In this document: positions 6,986 to 12,637 of the stretch, piece after piece | How the letters are laid out: every line of letters starts with the position of its first letter | Numbering within the stretch: position 1 is the stretch's first letter | Assembly: GCA_023336855.1 (NCBI GenBank) | Contig: JAMBLK010000158.1 | Span: 1-15,723, forward strand | Source: Actinomycetes bacterium | GTDB lineage: Bacteria > Actinomycetota > Acidimicrobiia > Spongiisociales > UBA5794 | Direction of reading: 5' to 3' | Length of the DNA: 15,723 nt | The notes under the pieces: model-generated | Seen by the model: the letters and a program-made list of their open reading frames with translations, nothing else | Databases searched by the model: none | Told to the model about the DNA's origin: nothing | Made by a program: the position numbers and the translations under genes

Positions 6986-7809
6986 CGGCGCGCAGAACGG
7001 CTCTCCAGTTCGATCGTGAGGCCGAGCGCGGCGACTACGGGCATCTCGTCGAGTTCAAAGACGTGAGCCTTGCATTCAAAGGGCTCAAGGCCCTCGACGA
7101 CATCAGTTTCGACGTCGACGATGGGGAACTGTTCGCCATCATCGGGCCGAACGGCGCAGGGAAGACGTCGATCTTCAACTGCCTCAACGGCTTGTACAAG
7201 CCGCAGGAGGGCTCCATCCGGTGGAAGGAGGAAGAGATCCTGGGCAAGAGACCTGATCGGATCGCCGAACTCGGGGTTGCGCGCACGTTCCAGAACATCG
7301 AGCTCTTCGCACACATGACGGTGCTCGAGAACATCATGCTCGGACGCCACGTCCGGACGAAGACGTCCTGGTGGGATGGCGCCATCTGGGTCGGGCCGGC
7401 GAAGAAGGAAGAGCTCGCGAACAGGGTCGTGGTCGAGGACATCATCGATTTCCTCGAGATCGCACGGTGGCGCAAGTATCCGGTGGCGATGCTGCCGTAC
7501 GGTATCCAGAAGCGGGTCGAGCTTGGACGCGCATTGGCTATGGAACCGGAACTGCTCCTGCTCGACGAACCGGTCGCAGGTATGAACCTCGAGGAGACCG
7601 AGGACATGGCCAGGTTCGTGCTCGATATTCGGGAAGAACTCGGGATCGCGATGATCCTCGTCGAGCACGACATGGGTCTGGTGATGGATATCGCCGACCG
7701 GGTGATGGTCATCGATTTCGGCGAACGAATCGCTGTCGGACTCCCGACAGAGGTCCAGAACGACCCCAACGTGATCAAGGCCTACCTCGGCGAAGAGATG
7801 GATCTGTAG
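6982..7809 (+). CDS. livG: HAAT ABC transporter ATPase, LivG-type
   Basis: Second ATPase of the importer, 275 residues. Walker A GPNGAGKT at 55-62; the LivG-type signature LPYGIQKR at 171-178, which replaces LSGGQ as usual in this subfamily; Walker B LLLLDEP with Asp195 and Glu196; switch His229 in V-E-H-D-M. The R-T-F-Q-N-I-E-L-F segment is the Q-loop region. ATG 6982 overlaps the livF stop as ATGA and is preferred to GTG 6973. An N-terminal basic stretch of about 25 residues precedes the domain. This is the last gene of the operon; after its TAG come the heptamer repeats and the convergent bioY. Confidence 0.93.
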   Translation: MTARRTALQFDREAERGDYGHLVEFKDVSLAFKGLKALDDISFDVDDGELFAIIGPNGAGKTSIFNCLNGLYKPQEGSIRWKEEEILGKRPDRIAELGVARTFQNIELFAHMTVLENIMLGRHVRTKTSWWDGAIWVGPAKKEELANRVVVEDIIDFLEIARWRKYPVAMLPYGIQKRVELGRALAMEPELLLLDEPVAGMNLEETEDMARFVLDIREELGIAMILVEHDMGLVMDIADRVMVIDFGERIAVGLPTEVQNDPNVIKAYLGEEMDL

Positions 7810-7810
7810 G

Positions 7811-7895
7811 GAGCTGCCAGCTACCAGCTCACAGCCAACAGCAAGAAGAGTCGCAATTCTCTGGCTGTCAGCTGTCAGCTGTCAGCTGTCAGCTT
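7811..7895. repeat. Heptanucleotide repeat array at the livG/bioY convergent junction
   Basis: The left half reads as plus-strand heptamers GAGCTGC, CAGCTAC, CAGCTCA, CAGCCAA, CAGCAAG (7811-7845). The right half is CTGGCTG followed by TCAGCTG three times and TCAGCTT (7861-7895). The halves are roughly inverted, so the array can fold and may serve as a two-way terminator for livG and bioY, though no T-tract is seen. It resembles the short tandemly repeated heptamers described in cyanobacteria in style only. The right half runs into the last codons of bioY. Confidence 0.75.
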
Positions 7896-8472
7896 TCCTC
7901 ACTACCAGCCAGGCTGCCGGCAGCAGCAGGCCTGCTGCCGCCGCCTTCACCACGTCTCCCGCGATGAACGGATACATGCCGGCCCGCAGGGCGTCTCCGA
8001 GCGTTGGGATCGCCTCGACCGTGGCCCACAGCCAGGTCACACCGAGCGTGTAGATGGCGGCGCTCCCGAGCAAGAAGGCGGGAACGGCCGTCTTAACTGT
8101 CCGATCCCGACGCTGCTCGGCGAACCGGCCGATGAGCCATGCCGATACGATGAAGCCGATGAGATAACCGAACGATGCACCCGTCGCGTAGGTCCAGCCA
8201 CCTGCGCCACCGGCAAAGAACGGCAGTCCGATCGCACCGAGTGAGATGTAGAGCAGCATGCTTCCCGCACCGGCGCGCGAGCCGAGGGCGGCGCCGGCGA
8301 GGAGGACCCCGAAGGTCTGCCCGGTGATCGCAATTGGCGTACCGGGGATCGGGATCCGAACTTGTGCGGCTGCGGCAGTGACGAGAGCGAATCCGATGAT
8401 GAGAACGGCGGTTGTCACCGCTCTGCGCGGGAGCGTGACGCCGGTGATGACGTTCGGATGGAGAGCTTGCAT
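7882..8472 (-). CDS. bioY: BioY, substrate-binding S-component of a biotin ECF transporter
   Basis: Integral membrane protein that binds biotin and imports it, usually with a shared or dedicated ECF module (ATPases plus T-component). The 196 residues show about six hydrophobic segments and the BioY signatures A-Q-V-R-I-P-I-P-G-T-P-I-A-I-T-G-Q-T-F at 36-54, L-A-G-A-A-L-G-S-R-A-G at 58-68, L-L-Y-I-S-L-G-A-I-G-L-P-F-F-A-G-G at 73-89, and G-D-V-V-K-A near the end. The start (ATG, complement of 8470-8472) has AAGGA seven bases upstream. No bioM/bioN or biotin synthesis gene is adjacent, and I see no BirA-type operator in the 73 nt upstream. The last codons and TGA stop are made of the heptamer repeat, so the natural end may have been replaced. 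Confidence 0.93.
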   Translation of the reverse strand: MQALHPNVITGVTLPRRAVTTAVLIIGFALVTAAAAQVRIPIPGTPIAITGQTFGVLLAGAALGSRAGAGSMLLYISLGAIGLPFFAGGAGGWTYATGASFGYLIGFIVSAWLIGRFAEQRRDRTVKTAVPAFLLGSAAIYTLGVTWLWATVEAIPTLGDALRAGMYPFIAGDVVKAAAAGLLLPAAWLVVRKADS

Positions 8473-8545
8473 GTTCGGTCCTTCGTTCGCGTCGTGGCCG
8501 TCTAGCGGCTCAAGGAGCAGTCGGTATCAGCCGATGTGGACAACA

Positions 8546-9103
8546 ATGAGACTCGTGAGATCGGCAATTCGTTTCATGGCCGTGTTCGGCCTCGTCTTCA
8601 GCACGTTCGCGGCGCTGCCTGCTATGGCGACGTCATCCGAAGACGTGACGCCATCGTCGTCACGCCAACCCTCGTTCCACCGCACGCAGCAGTCAGGCGT
8701 CGTGGTGTCGAGAATACGGATCCCGGCGATCGATCTCGACGAAACCATCCGATCGGGCATCGCCTTGTCCGTGATCGATCGTGGCGTAGCCCAATGGGCG
8801 GGAACGTCCACGCCGGGGGGATCCGGGAACGTCGTACTCGCCGGCCATCGGACTACCCACTCACGACCGTTCTGGAATCTGGATCGTCTCGACAACGGTG
8901 ATCTGATCTATCTCGAAGATGGGGATGGGTTCGAGGTCATGTACAAGGTCTCGGACAGTTTCGTCGTCGAACCAGACGAACTCTGGATCTCCTACGACGT
9001 TGGCAAGCCGATCGTCACGATGTTCGCCTGCCACCCCCGAGGGTCGGCTCGGTACCGGATCGTCGTCCAAGCGGATCTGATCGCAGGCCGTCGCATCGCC
9101 TGA
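8546..9103 (+). CDS. Class E-type sortase, secreted or membrane-anchored transpeptidase
   Basis: Sortases cut a C-terminal sorting signal of exported proteins through a Cys thioester and join them to the cell wall or to each other. The 185 residues have an N-terminal hydrophobic segment (about 7-28) ending A-M-A-T-S-S, which could be cleaved or act as an anchor, then a compact sortase fold: V-V-L-A-G-H-R-T-T-H with His101, P-F-W-N-L-D-R-L-D-N-G-D, and F-A-C-H-P-R-G-S-A-R with Cys162 and Arg169, giving the His/Cys/Arg triad. The residue before Cys is Ala instead of the usual Thr. ATG 8546 was chosen for the signal sequence; ATG 8534 in the same frame is possible, and no clear ribosome site supports either. 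It is divergent from bioY. No LPxTG-like substrate is encoded in the window. Confidence 0.85.
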   Translation: MRLVRSAIRFMAVFGLVFSTFAALPAMATSSEDVTPSSSRQPSFHRTQQSGVVVSRIRIPAIDLDETIRSGIALSVIDRGVAQWAGTSTPGGSGNVVLAGHRTTHSRPFWNLDRLDNGDLIYLEDGDGFEVMYKVSDSFVVEPDELWISYDVGKPIVTMFACHPRGSARYRIVVQADLIAGRRIA

Positions 9104-9129
9104 CGGTCGTGGCAAATCGCGATCATCGG

Positions 9130-9135
9130 TAGTCT
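9130..9135 (+). promoter_or_regulatory. -10 box TAGTCT of a probable leaderless promoter
   Basis: TAGTCT lies 8 nt before ATG 9144, and no Shine-Dalgarno sequence is found between the preceding stop and the start. This fits the TANNNT box of actinobacterial leaderless genes, where transcription starts at or next to the start codon. The same pattern occurs at 10281 and 12626. Confidence 0.5.
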
Positions 9136-9143
9136 CGCCGTAG

Positions 9144-10244
9144 ATGGACGACACGATGATGATAGAAACAGATCGCTCCGACACGCCCGAACCCGGCGCG
9201 TCCGAGCGCTATCGCGTTCCCTGGTGGCCGTTCGTTCTCGCCGCCGTTTTCATGGTCATCGGCATCGCGATCGCCATCGCGTGGCCGATCAAGGTGCCGT
9301 ACTACACGCTGTCGCCGGGGCCCGTATACGACACATCCGACTTCGTTCACGTCGTGGGCGAGGACGAGGTGATCGATGGCGAGATGTTCTTCCTGACCGT
9401 GTCTCTCCGAGAAGCCAACGTGTTCGAATACGTGGCGGCGCAGGTCAATCCGAAGGTCGACGTGGCCCCCCGCCAGAACATCCGTCCCACCGGAGTATCT
9501 CCTGAGGATCTTCGTCGCGAGAACCTCGCCCGCATGAACCAGTCGAAGACCGACGCCCAGTTCGTGGCTCTCACCAAACTGGGATATGAGCCCACGTACA
9601 TTGGAACCGGCGCGTTGGTGATCGAGACGGTCCCGGATTCCGCAGCCGATGGCGTACTGCTCGCCGACGACGTCATCATCGGAATCGACGGGTACGAGGT
9701 CGCATTCCGTTCCGATGTGATCGACGAGCTGGCCGACAAAGAGATCGGCGACCGCGTCATCCTCGAAATTGAACGGGTAGTCGAGGGCTCAGGTGAAGTT
9801 GCGGTCATCGAGGTTGAACTCGTTCTCGGCGTGCATGTCGATGACCCGTCACGTCCAATGGTGGGCGTGTTGCTCGACAACAATCCTCCGATCATCGAGT
9901 TCCCCGTCGACGTCGACATGGATTCGCAGAATATCGGCGGTCCGTCGGCAGGGATGATGTTCAGCCTCGAGATCATGAACCAACTCACTGAAGAGGACCT
10001 CACCGGTGGCCTCCGCATGGCCGGCACCGGAACGATCTCCCATGACGGCACCGTTGGAGCGATCGGGGGAGTGACTCAGAAGGTCCATGCAGCGATCGAC
10101 GCTGGCGCGACCGTCGTGTTCATTCCGGCAAACAACTATGACGATGCCGTCACCGCCGCAGGGGACAAGATCATTGTTGTACGTGTCGAGACCATCGATG
10201 ATGCGCTGGACTACCTCGGCTACGAGGGACCATCGGACGCTTGA
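9144..10244 (+). CDS. Membrane-anchored PDZ and Lon-like (S16) serine protease
   Basis: An exported protease of the YlbL / mycobacterial Rv3194c type, probably acting at the outer face of the membrane. The 366 residues hold a short cytoplasmic N-terminus, one membrane helix at 27-48, a region with the family motif Y-Y-T-L-S-P-G-P-V, a PDZ domain at about 150-225 (I-G-T-G-A-L-V-I-E-T-V-P-D-S-A-A, then D-D-V-I-I-G-I-D-G), and a Lon-type catalytic domain at about 235-360. The Ser-Lys dyad is Ser268 in G-G-P-S-A-G-M-M and Lys313 in V-T-Q-K-V-H, 45 residues apart as in Lon. ATG 9144 sits 8 nt after TAGTCT with no ribosome site; ATG 9156 is a less likely alternative. In mycobacteria this gene is next to UPF0182; here the DivIVA-like gene lies between. 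Confidence 0.9.
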   Translation: MDDTMMIETDRSDTPEPGASERYRVPWWPFVLAAVFMVIGIAIAIAWPIKVPYYTLSPGPVYDTSDFVHVVGEDEVIDGEMFFLTVSLREANVFEYVAAQVNPKVDVAPRQNIRPTGVSPEDLRRENLARMNQSKTDAQFVALTKLGYEPTYIGTGALVIETVPDSAADGVLLADDVIIGIDGYEVAFRSDVIDELADKEIGDRVILEIERVVEGSGEVAVIEVELVLGVHVDDPSRPMVGVLLDNNPPIIEFPVDVDMDSQNIGGPSAGMMFSLEIMNQLTEEDLTGGLRMAGTGTISHDGTVGAIGGVTQKVHAAIDAGATVVFIPANNYDDAVTAAGDKIIVVRVETIDDALDYLGYEGPSDA

Positions 10245-10247
10245 TCG

Positions 10248-10272
10248 TCTCGAATACCCGGGACGGTCGAGA
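10248..10272 (+). promoter_or_regulatory. Short inverted repeat between the protease and the DivIVA-like gene
   Basis: TCTCGA (10248-10253) and TCGAGA (10267-10272) are inverted around 13 nt that contain CCCGGG. It begins 4 nt after the protease stop and ends 8 nt before the -10 box of the next gene. It could be a weak terminator or an operator overlapping the -35 region; neither is proven. Confidence 0.3.
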
Positions 10273-10280
10273 AGCCTCGT

Positions 10281-10286
10281 TACTCT
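10281..10286 (+). promoter_or_regulatory. -10 box TACTCT of a probable leaderless promoter
   Basis: TACTCT is followed by exactly 6 nt and then ATG 10293. There is no Shine-Dalgarno sequence. This is the expected geometry for transcription starting on the A of the start codon. Confidence 0.55.
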
Positions 10287-10292
10287 GGCGGC

Positions 10293-12611
10293 ATGGACGA
10301 CTCCACCTCTCATGAACCGCGGGCCGATGCCTTCCCGCTAACCCGGAAGGGCTATGACCGCCGGAAGGTCGACGCATACCGCGAGGCGACCGGGGCGCGT
10401 ATCGACGCTCTCGAACAGCACATCCGGAGCCTCGAAGGGAACATGAGCGAGCTCGGCCTTGCTCACCCCACTGACCTCGCGGCGGAGTTGGACGTCGTCG
10501 GTGAAGAAGTGAAACGAGTCTTGCAGGAGGCGCGGGTCGCGGCTGAGCAGATGAGGTCGAGAGCCGCCGATGATGCTGCGCGGTGGCGAGCCGAAGCTGA
10601 TGAGGAGTCACGCGCACTGCGCGAGTCGTCCCGGGCTGATTCATACGAGATACGGCGGCATGTGTGGGAGACCGGCAGTGAGATGTTGGCGTCCGCTGTA
10701 GACACGGCCAACGAGGTCGCGATCGCTGCGACCGAGCACGCTCTGTTCACCCAGGCCGAAGCGGAACGAGAGGCATCGCGCTTGGTCGGTGACGCCAAGA
10801 GGGATCGTGACGAGTCGGTTGGCAATGCGCGCGAGGAATCCGAGAGGCTCGTCGCGACAGCCCGTCAAGAGTCAGATTCGATCATGTCGGATGCACGGCG
10901 CCAGGCGGACACCGCCCAAGAGCGTGCCCGGGCACTCGAGGTACGGCGCGCTGAGCTGATGGCCGAGTTGGATACTGCCCGGGCGACGATCGCAGGGAAC
11001 GAGGTAGCGCCGGAGGCGGACGTGGTGGCAGACAAGCCGACGGTGGAGGCGACCGACACCGTCACGGTTCTCGATGCGACCGAAGATATGCGAACGCACT
11101 GGCCCGAAGACGAAGGCTCAGTGAAGATCGTGTCCGCTGCCCGTGTGATGTCAACCGAACCGGTAGACGCCGACGCGATGGTCGCCGAGATAGAAGCGAT
11201 GAGGAAGACGGAGAGCGACCAGCTGCCAGCTGCCATCGACCGGCCCGAGTCCGAACCCGAACCGGCTCCTGTCCCCTCGGCCGAAGGACGGAGGGACGCG
11301 GAGGAGCGCAGCGACGAAGCAGGGGGGATTGAGAGCGACCAGCTGCGAGCTGCCAGCTCCCAGCCCGAACCCGAGTCCGAGCCCGAGTCTTCTTCCTCCC
11401 CCTCAGGGGGAGGAGGTGGCGGCGAAGCCGCTGACGGAGGGGGTCAAGACCCAGAGCCTGAATCTGACTCAACTCCTGTCCCCTCGGCCGAAGGACGGGG
11501 GGACGCGGAGGAGCGCAGCGACGAGGCAGGGGGTCGAGAGAGCGACCAGCTGCGAGCTGCCAGCGACCAGCCCGAGCCCGAGTCCGAGCCCGAGCCCGAG
11601 TCCGAGCCCGAGTCTTCTTCCTCCCCCTTAGGGGGAGGTGGCAGCGGCGAAGCCGTTGACGGAGGGGGTCGAGAGAGCGACCAGCTACCAGCTGCCAGCC
11701 TCCAGCTCGAGCCGGAACCGGAACCGGAACCAGCACCAGCACCGGAGCCGGATCCCCTGTCCGGACTCTTCGCTCAGCTCAGAGATCCTGCCGAAGGCGG
11801 GGGGAGCGACCAGCTACCAGCTATCAGCCTCCAGCCCGAGCCCGAGCCCGAACCCGAGCCTGTCCCCTCGGCCGGAGGACGGGGGGACGCGTTGGAGCGC
11901 AGCGACGACGGAGGGGATCAGGAGAGCCCCGAGTCGCCGGTCACCAGTCCCCAGTCCGAGCCCGAGCCGTCTCTCGATCCGTTCGCACTGCGTGAACGCC
12001 ATCTTCTCCCCGTTCAGAACCGGGCGCTCCGCAGCGTCAAGCGGAGCCTGGTCGAAGCACAGAACAAGGCGCTGGAGGATCTCCGCCTGGTCGACGGGTG
12101 GGAGCCGGATGCGGACATTGTGGCCGACGAGGTCTCGCAGGCCCTGTCCCTGCTCGCCCGAGAGAGCATGGTTGAGGGCTTCGCCGCGGCAGCGGAGATG
12201 ATGGACACCACCGAGACCCCGCAGCCGGACGACGTTGATCCCGGCGATCCGTCAGCGGAGTTCGCCGGGGCGCTCATCGAAGCGGCCCAGGGCTCAGTCG
12301 CTCGTTCTCGAGGGTCCGGGGCCGGCAACCGTGAGATCGCTTCTGCGCTGTCCCGCGTATTCCGATCGTGGCGTACCGACGAAGCGGAACGCAGAGTGCA
12401 ATTCGCTTCACGTGCCGCCTATCACGTCGGTGTAACGGCCGCACTCGCGGATCTCGGTGCAGCGGCCCTCGAGGTCATCCCGTCGGGCCGGCCGTGTCGT
12501 GAGTGCCCTGCGAACAAGGGCCCCTGGGTAATTGCTGATGGTCTTCCGAGCGGAACTGTGATGCCACCGTCCCGGATCGAGTGCGCCTGCGCGATCGTTC
12601 CGTCACGCTGA
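10293..12611 (+). CDS. DivIVA-like coiled-coil protein with repeat-built linker and phage Mu-F-like C-terminus
   Basis: I do not recognise this 772-residue architecture. Residues 14-29 (F-P-L-T-R-K-G-Y-D-R-R-K-V-D-A-Y) match the start of DivIVA-type domains, followed by an Ala/Glu/Arg-rich coiled coil to about 235 and an acidic stretch to 306. Residues 307-556 are low-complexity Pro/Glu/Ser/Gly made from repeated DNA blocks. The C-terminal region from about 560 is helical, then shows W-R-T-D-E-A-E-R-R-V, Cys735-x2-Cys738 and P-P-S-R-I-E-C-A-C-A-I-V-P with Cys764 and Cys766, a pattern like the end of phage Mu F / SPP1 gp7 head proteins and possibly metal-binding. No membrane segment or signal is seen, so it should be cytoplasmic. 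The ATG follows TACTCT by 6 nt without a ribosome site. DivIVA likeness is fairly firm; the Mu-F likeness is tentative; the function is unknown. Confidence 0.75.
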   Translation: MDDSTSHEPRADAFPLTRKGYDRRKVDAYREATGARIDALEQHIRSLEGNMSELGLAHPTDLAAELDVVGEEVKRVLQEARVAAEQMRSRAADDAARWRAEADEESRALRESSRADSYEIRRHVWETGSEMLASAVDTANEVAIAATEHALFTQAEAEREASRLVGDAKRDRDESVGNAREESERLVATARQESDSIMSDARRQADTAQERARALEVRRAELMAELDTARATIAGNEVAPEADVVADKPTVEATDTVTVLDATEDMRTHWPEDEGSVKIVSAARVMSTEPVDADAMVAEIEAMRKTESDQLPAAIDRPESEPEPAPVPSAEGRRDAEERSDEAGGIESDQLRAASSQPEPESEPESSSSPSGGGGGGEAADGGGQDPEPESDSTPVPSAEGRGDAEERSDEAGGRESDQLRAASDQPEPESEPEPESEPESSSSPLGGGGSGEAVDGGGRESDQLPAASLQLEPEPEPEPAPAPEPDPLSGLFAQLRDPAEGGGSDQLPAISLQPEPEPEPEPVPSAGGRGDALERSDDGGDQESPESPVTSPQSEPEPSLDPFALRERHLLPVQNRALRSVKRSLVEAQNKALEDLRLVDGWEPDADIVADEVSQALSLLARESMVEGFAAAAEMMDTTETPQPDDVDPGDPSAEFAGALIEAAQGSVARSRGSGAGNREIASALSRVFRSWRTDEAERRVQFASRAAYHVGVTAALADLGAAALEVIPSGRPCRECPANKGPWVIADGLPSGTVMPPSRIECACAIVPSR
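11268..11330 (+). repeat. Repeat block C1 (63 nt, hairpin-forming)
   Basis: Starts CCTGTCCCCTCGGCCGAAGG and includes GAGCGCAGCGACGA. GTCCCC can pair with the G-run and AC about 20 nt on. It codes PVPSAEGRRDAEERSDEAGG. Copies C2 (11475) and C3 (11859) differ at only a few positions. Confidence 0.75.
11388..11445 (+). repeat. Repeat block B1 (58 nt, CCTCCCCCT palindrome)
   Basis: CCTCCCCCT-C-AGGGGGAGG is a 9-bp perfect palindrome with one central base, followed by GCGGCGAAGCCGC (a second small hairpin) and GACGGAGGGGGTC. It codes a Ser then Gly-rich stretch. Blocks of this style are familiar as intergenic repeats in other bacteria; this is from memory. Confidence 0.75.
11475..11537 (+). repeat. 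Repeat block C2 (63 nt)
   Basis: Aligns base for base with C1 at 11268, with a handful of differences, mainly A to G changes and the last four bases. It is followed directly by heptamer block A3 at 11538, as C1 is by A2 at 11331. Confidence 0.75.
11613..11670 (+). repeat. Repeat block B2 (58 nt)
   Basis: Same length as B1, with the palindrome CCTCCCCCT-T-AGGGGGAGG and the same GGCGAAGCCG and GACGGAGGGGGTC ending. Differences from B1 lie mainly in the centre base, the GGTGGC region and one C to T change. Confidence 0.75.
11859..11921 (+). repeat. Repeat block C3 (63 nt, more diverged)
   Basis: Third copy of the C block, with GCCGGAGG in place of GCCGAAGG and GCGTTGGAGC in place of GCGGAGGAGC. 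It is followed by the worn heptamer copy at 11940. Confidence 0.65.
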
Positions 12612-12625
12612 ATCGGGAACACTCG

Positions 12626-12631
12626 TAGACT
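12626..12631 (+). promoter_or_regulatory. -10 box TAGACT of a probable leaderless promoter
   Basis: TAGACT is followed by exactly 6 nt and then GTG 12638. It lies wholly in the 26-nt gap after the DivIVA-like gene. No Shine-Dalgarno sequence is present. Confidence 0.55.
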
Positions 12632-12637
12632 CACACT

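Larger units (their letters stand above)
11211..11964 (+). repeat. Mosaic of three DNA repeat families inside the DivIVA-like gene
   Basis: Heptamer blocks (A) start at 11211, 11331, 11538, 11673 and 11805. Each is about four heptamers of the type CAGCTGC / CAGCTAC / CAGCCTC, coding SDQL(P/R)A and on. A worn copy lies at 11940-11960. They alternate with C blocks (11268, 11475, 11859), B blocks (11388, 11613) and hexamer runs of CCCGAG coding Pro-Glu. A worn C-like remnant may lie near 11788-11804. Every copy of each family starts at a position divisible by 3, so all are read in the same frame. Confidence 0.8.

Noticed and set aside
2448..7809. Naming the importer a proven leucine/isoleucine/valine transporter
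   Set aside because: The subunit family is clear, but the family carries many substrates and the linked CoA ligase points to an acid; the ligand cannot be read from the sequence.
7811..7895. Possible CRISPR or attachment site
   Set aside because: The period is 7 nt with no spacers, and there is no integrase or tRNA at this end.
8258..8545. N-terminal extension of the sortase frame across the bioY gene
   Set aside because: It overlaps bioY antisense and would place about 95 non-family residues before the signal sequence; a start at 8546 or 8534 fits the family.
11062..11742. Minus-strand open frame rich in Arg-Ala-Arg-Thr repeats
   Set aside because: It is the complement of the repeat region of the DivIVA-like gene; the pattern comes from the CCCGAG hexamers and repeat blocks, not from a protein.
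11211..11964. Possible CRISPR array
   Set aside because: Repeats are of several kinds, unevenly spaced, without unique spacers of even length, and the whole stretch is in frame within one gene; no cas gene is present.
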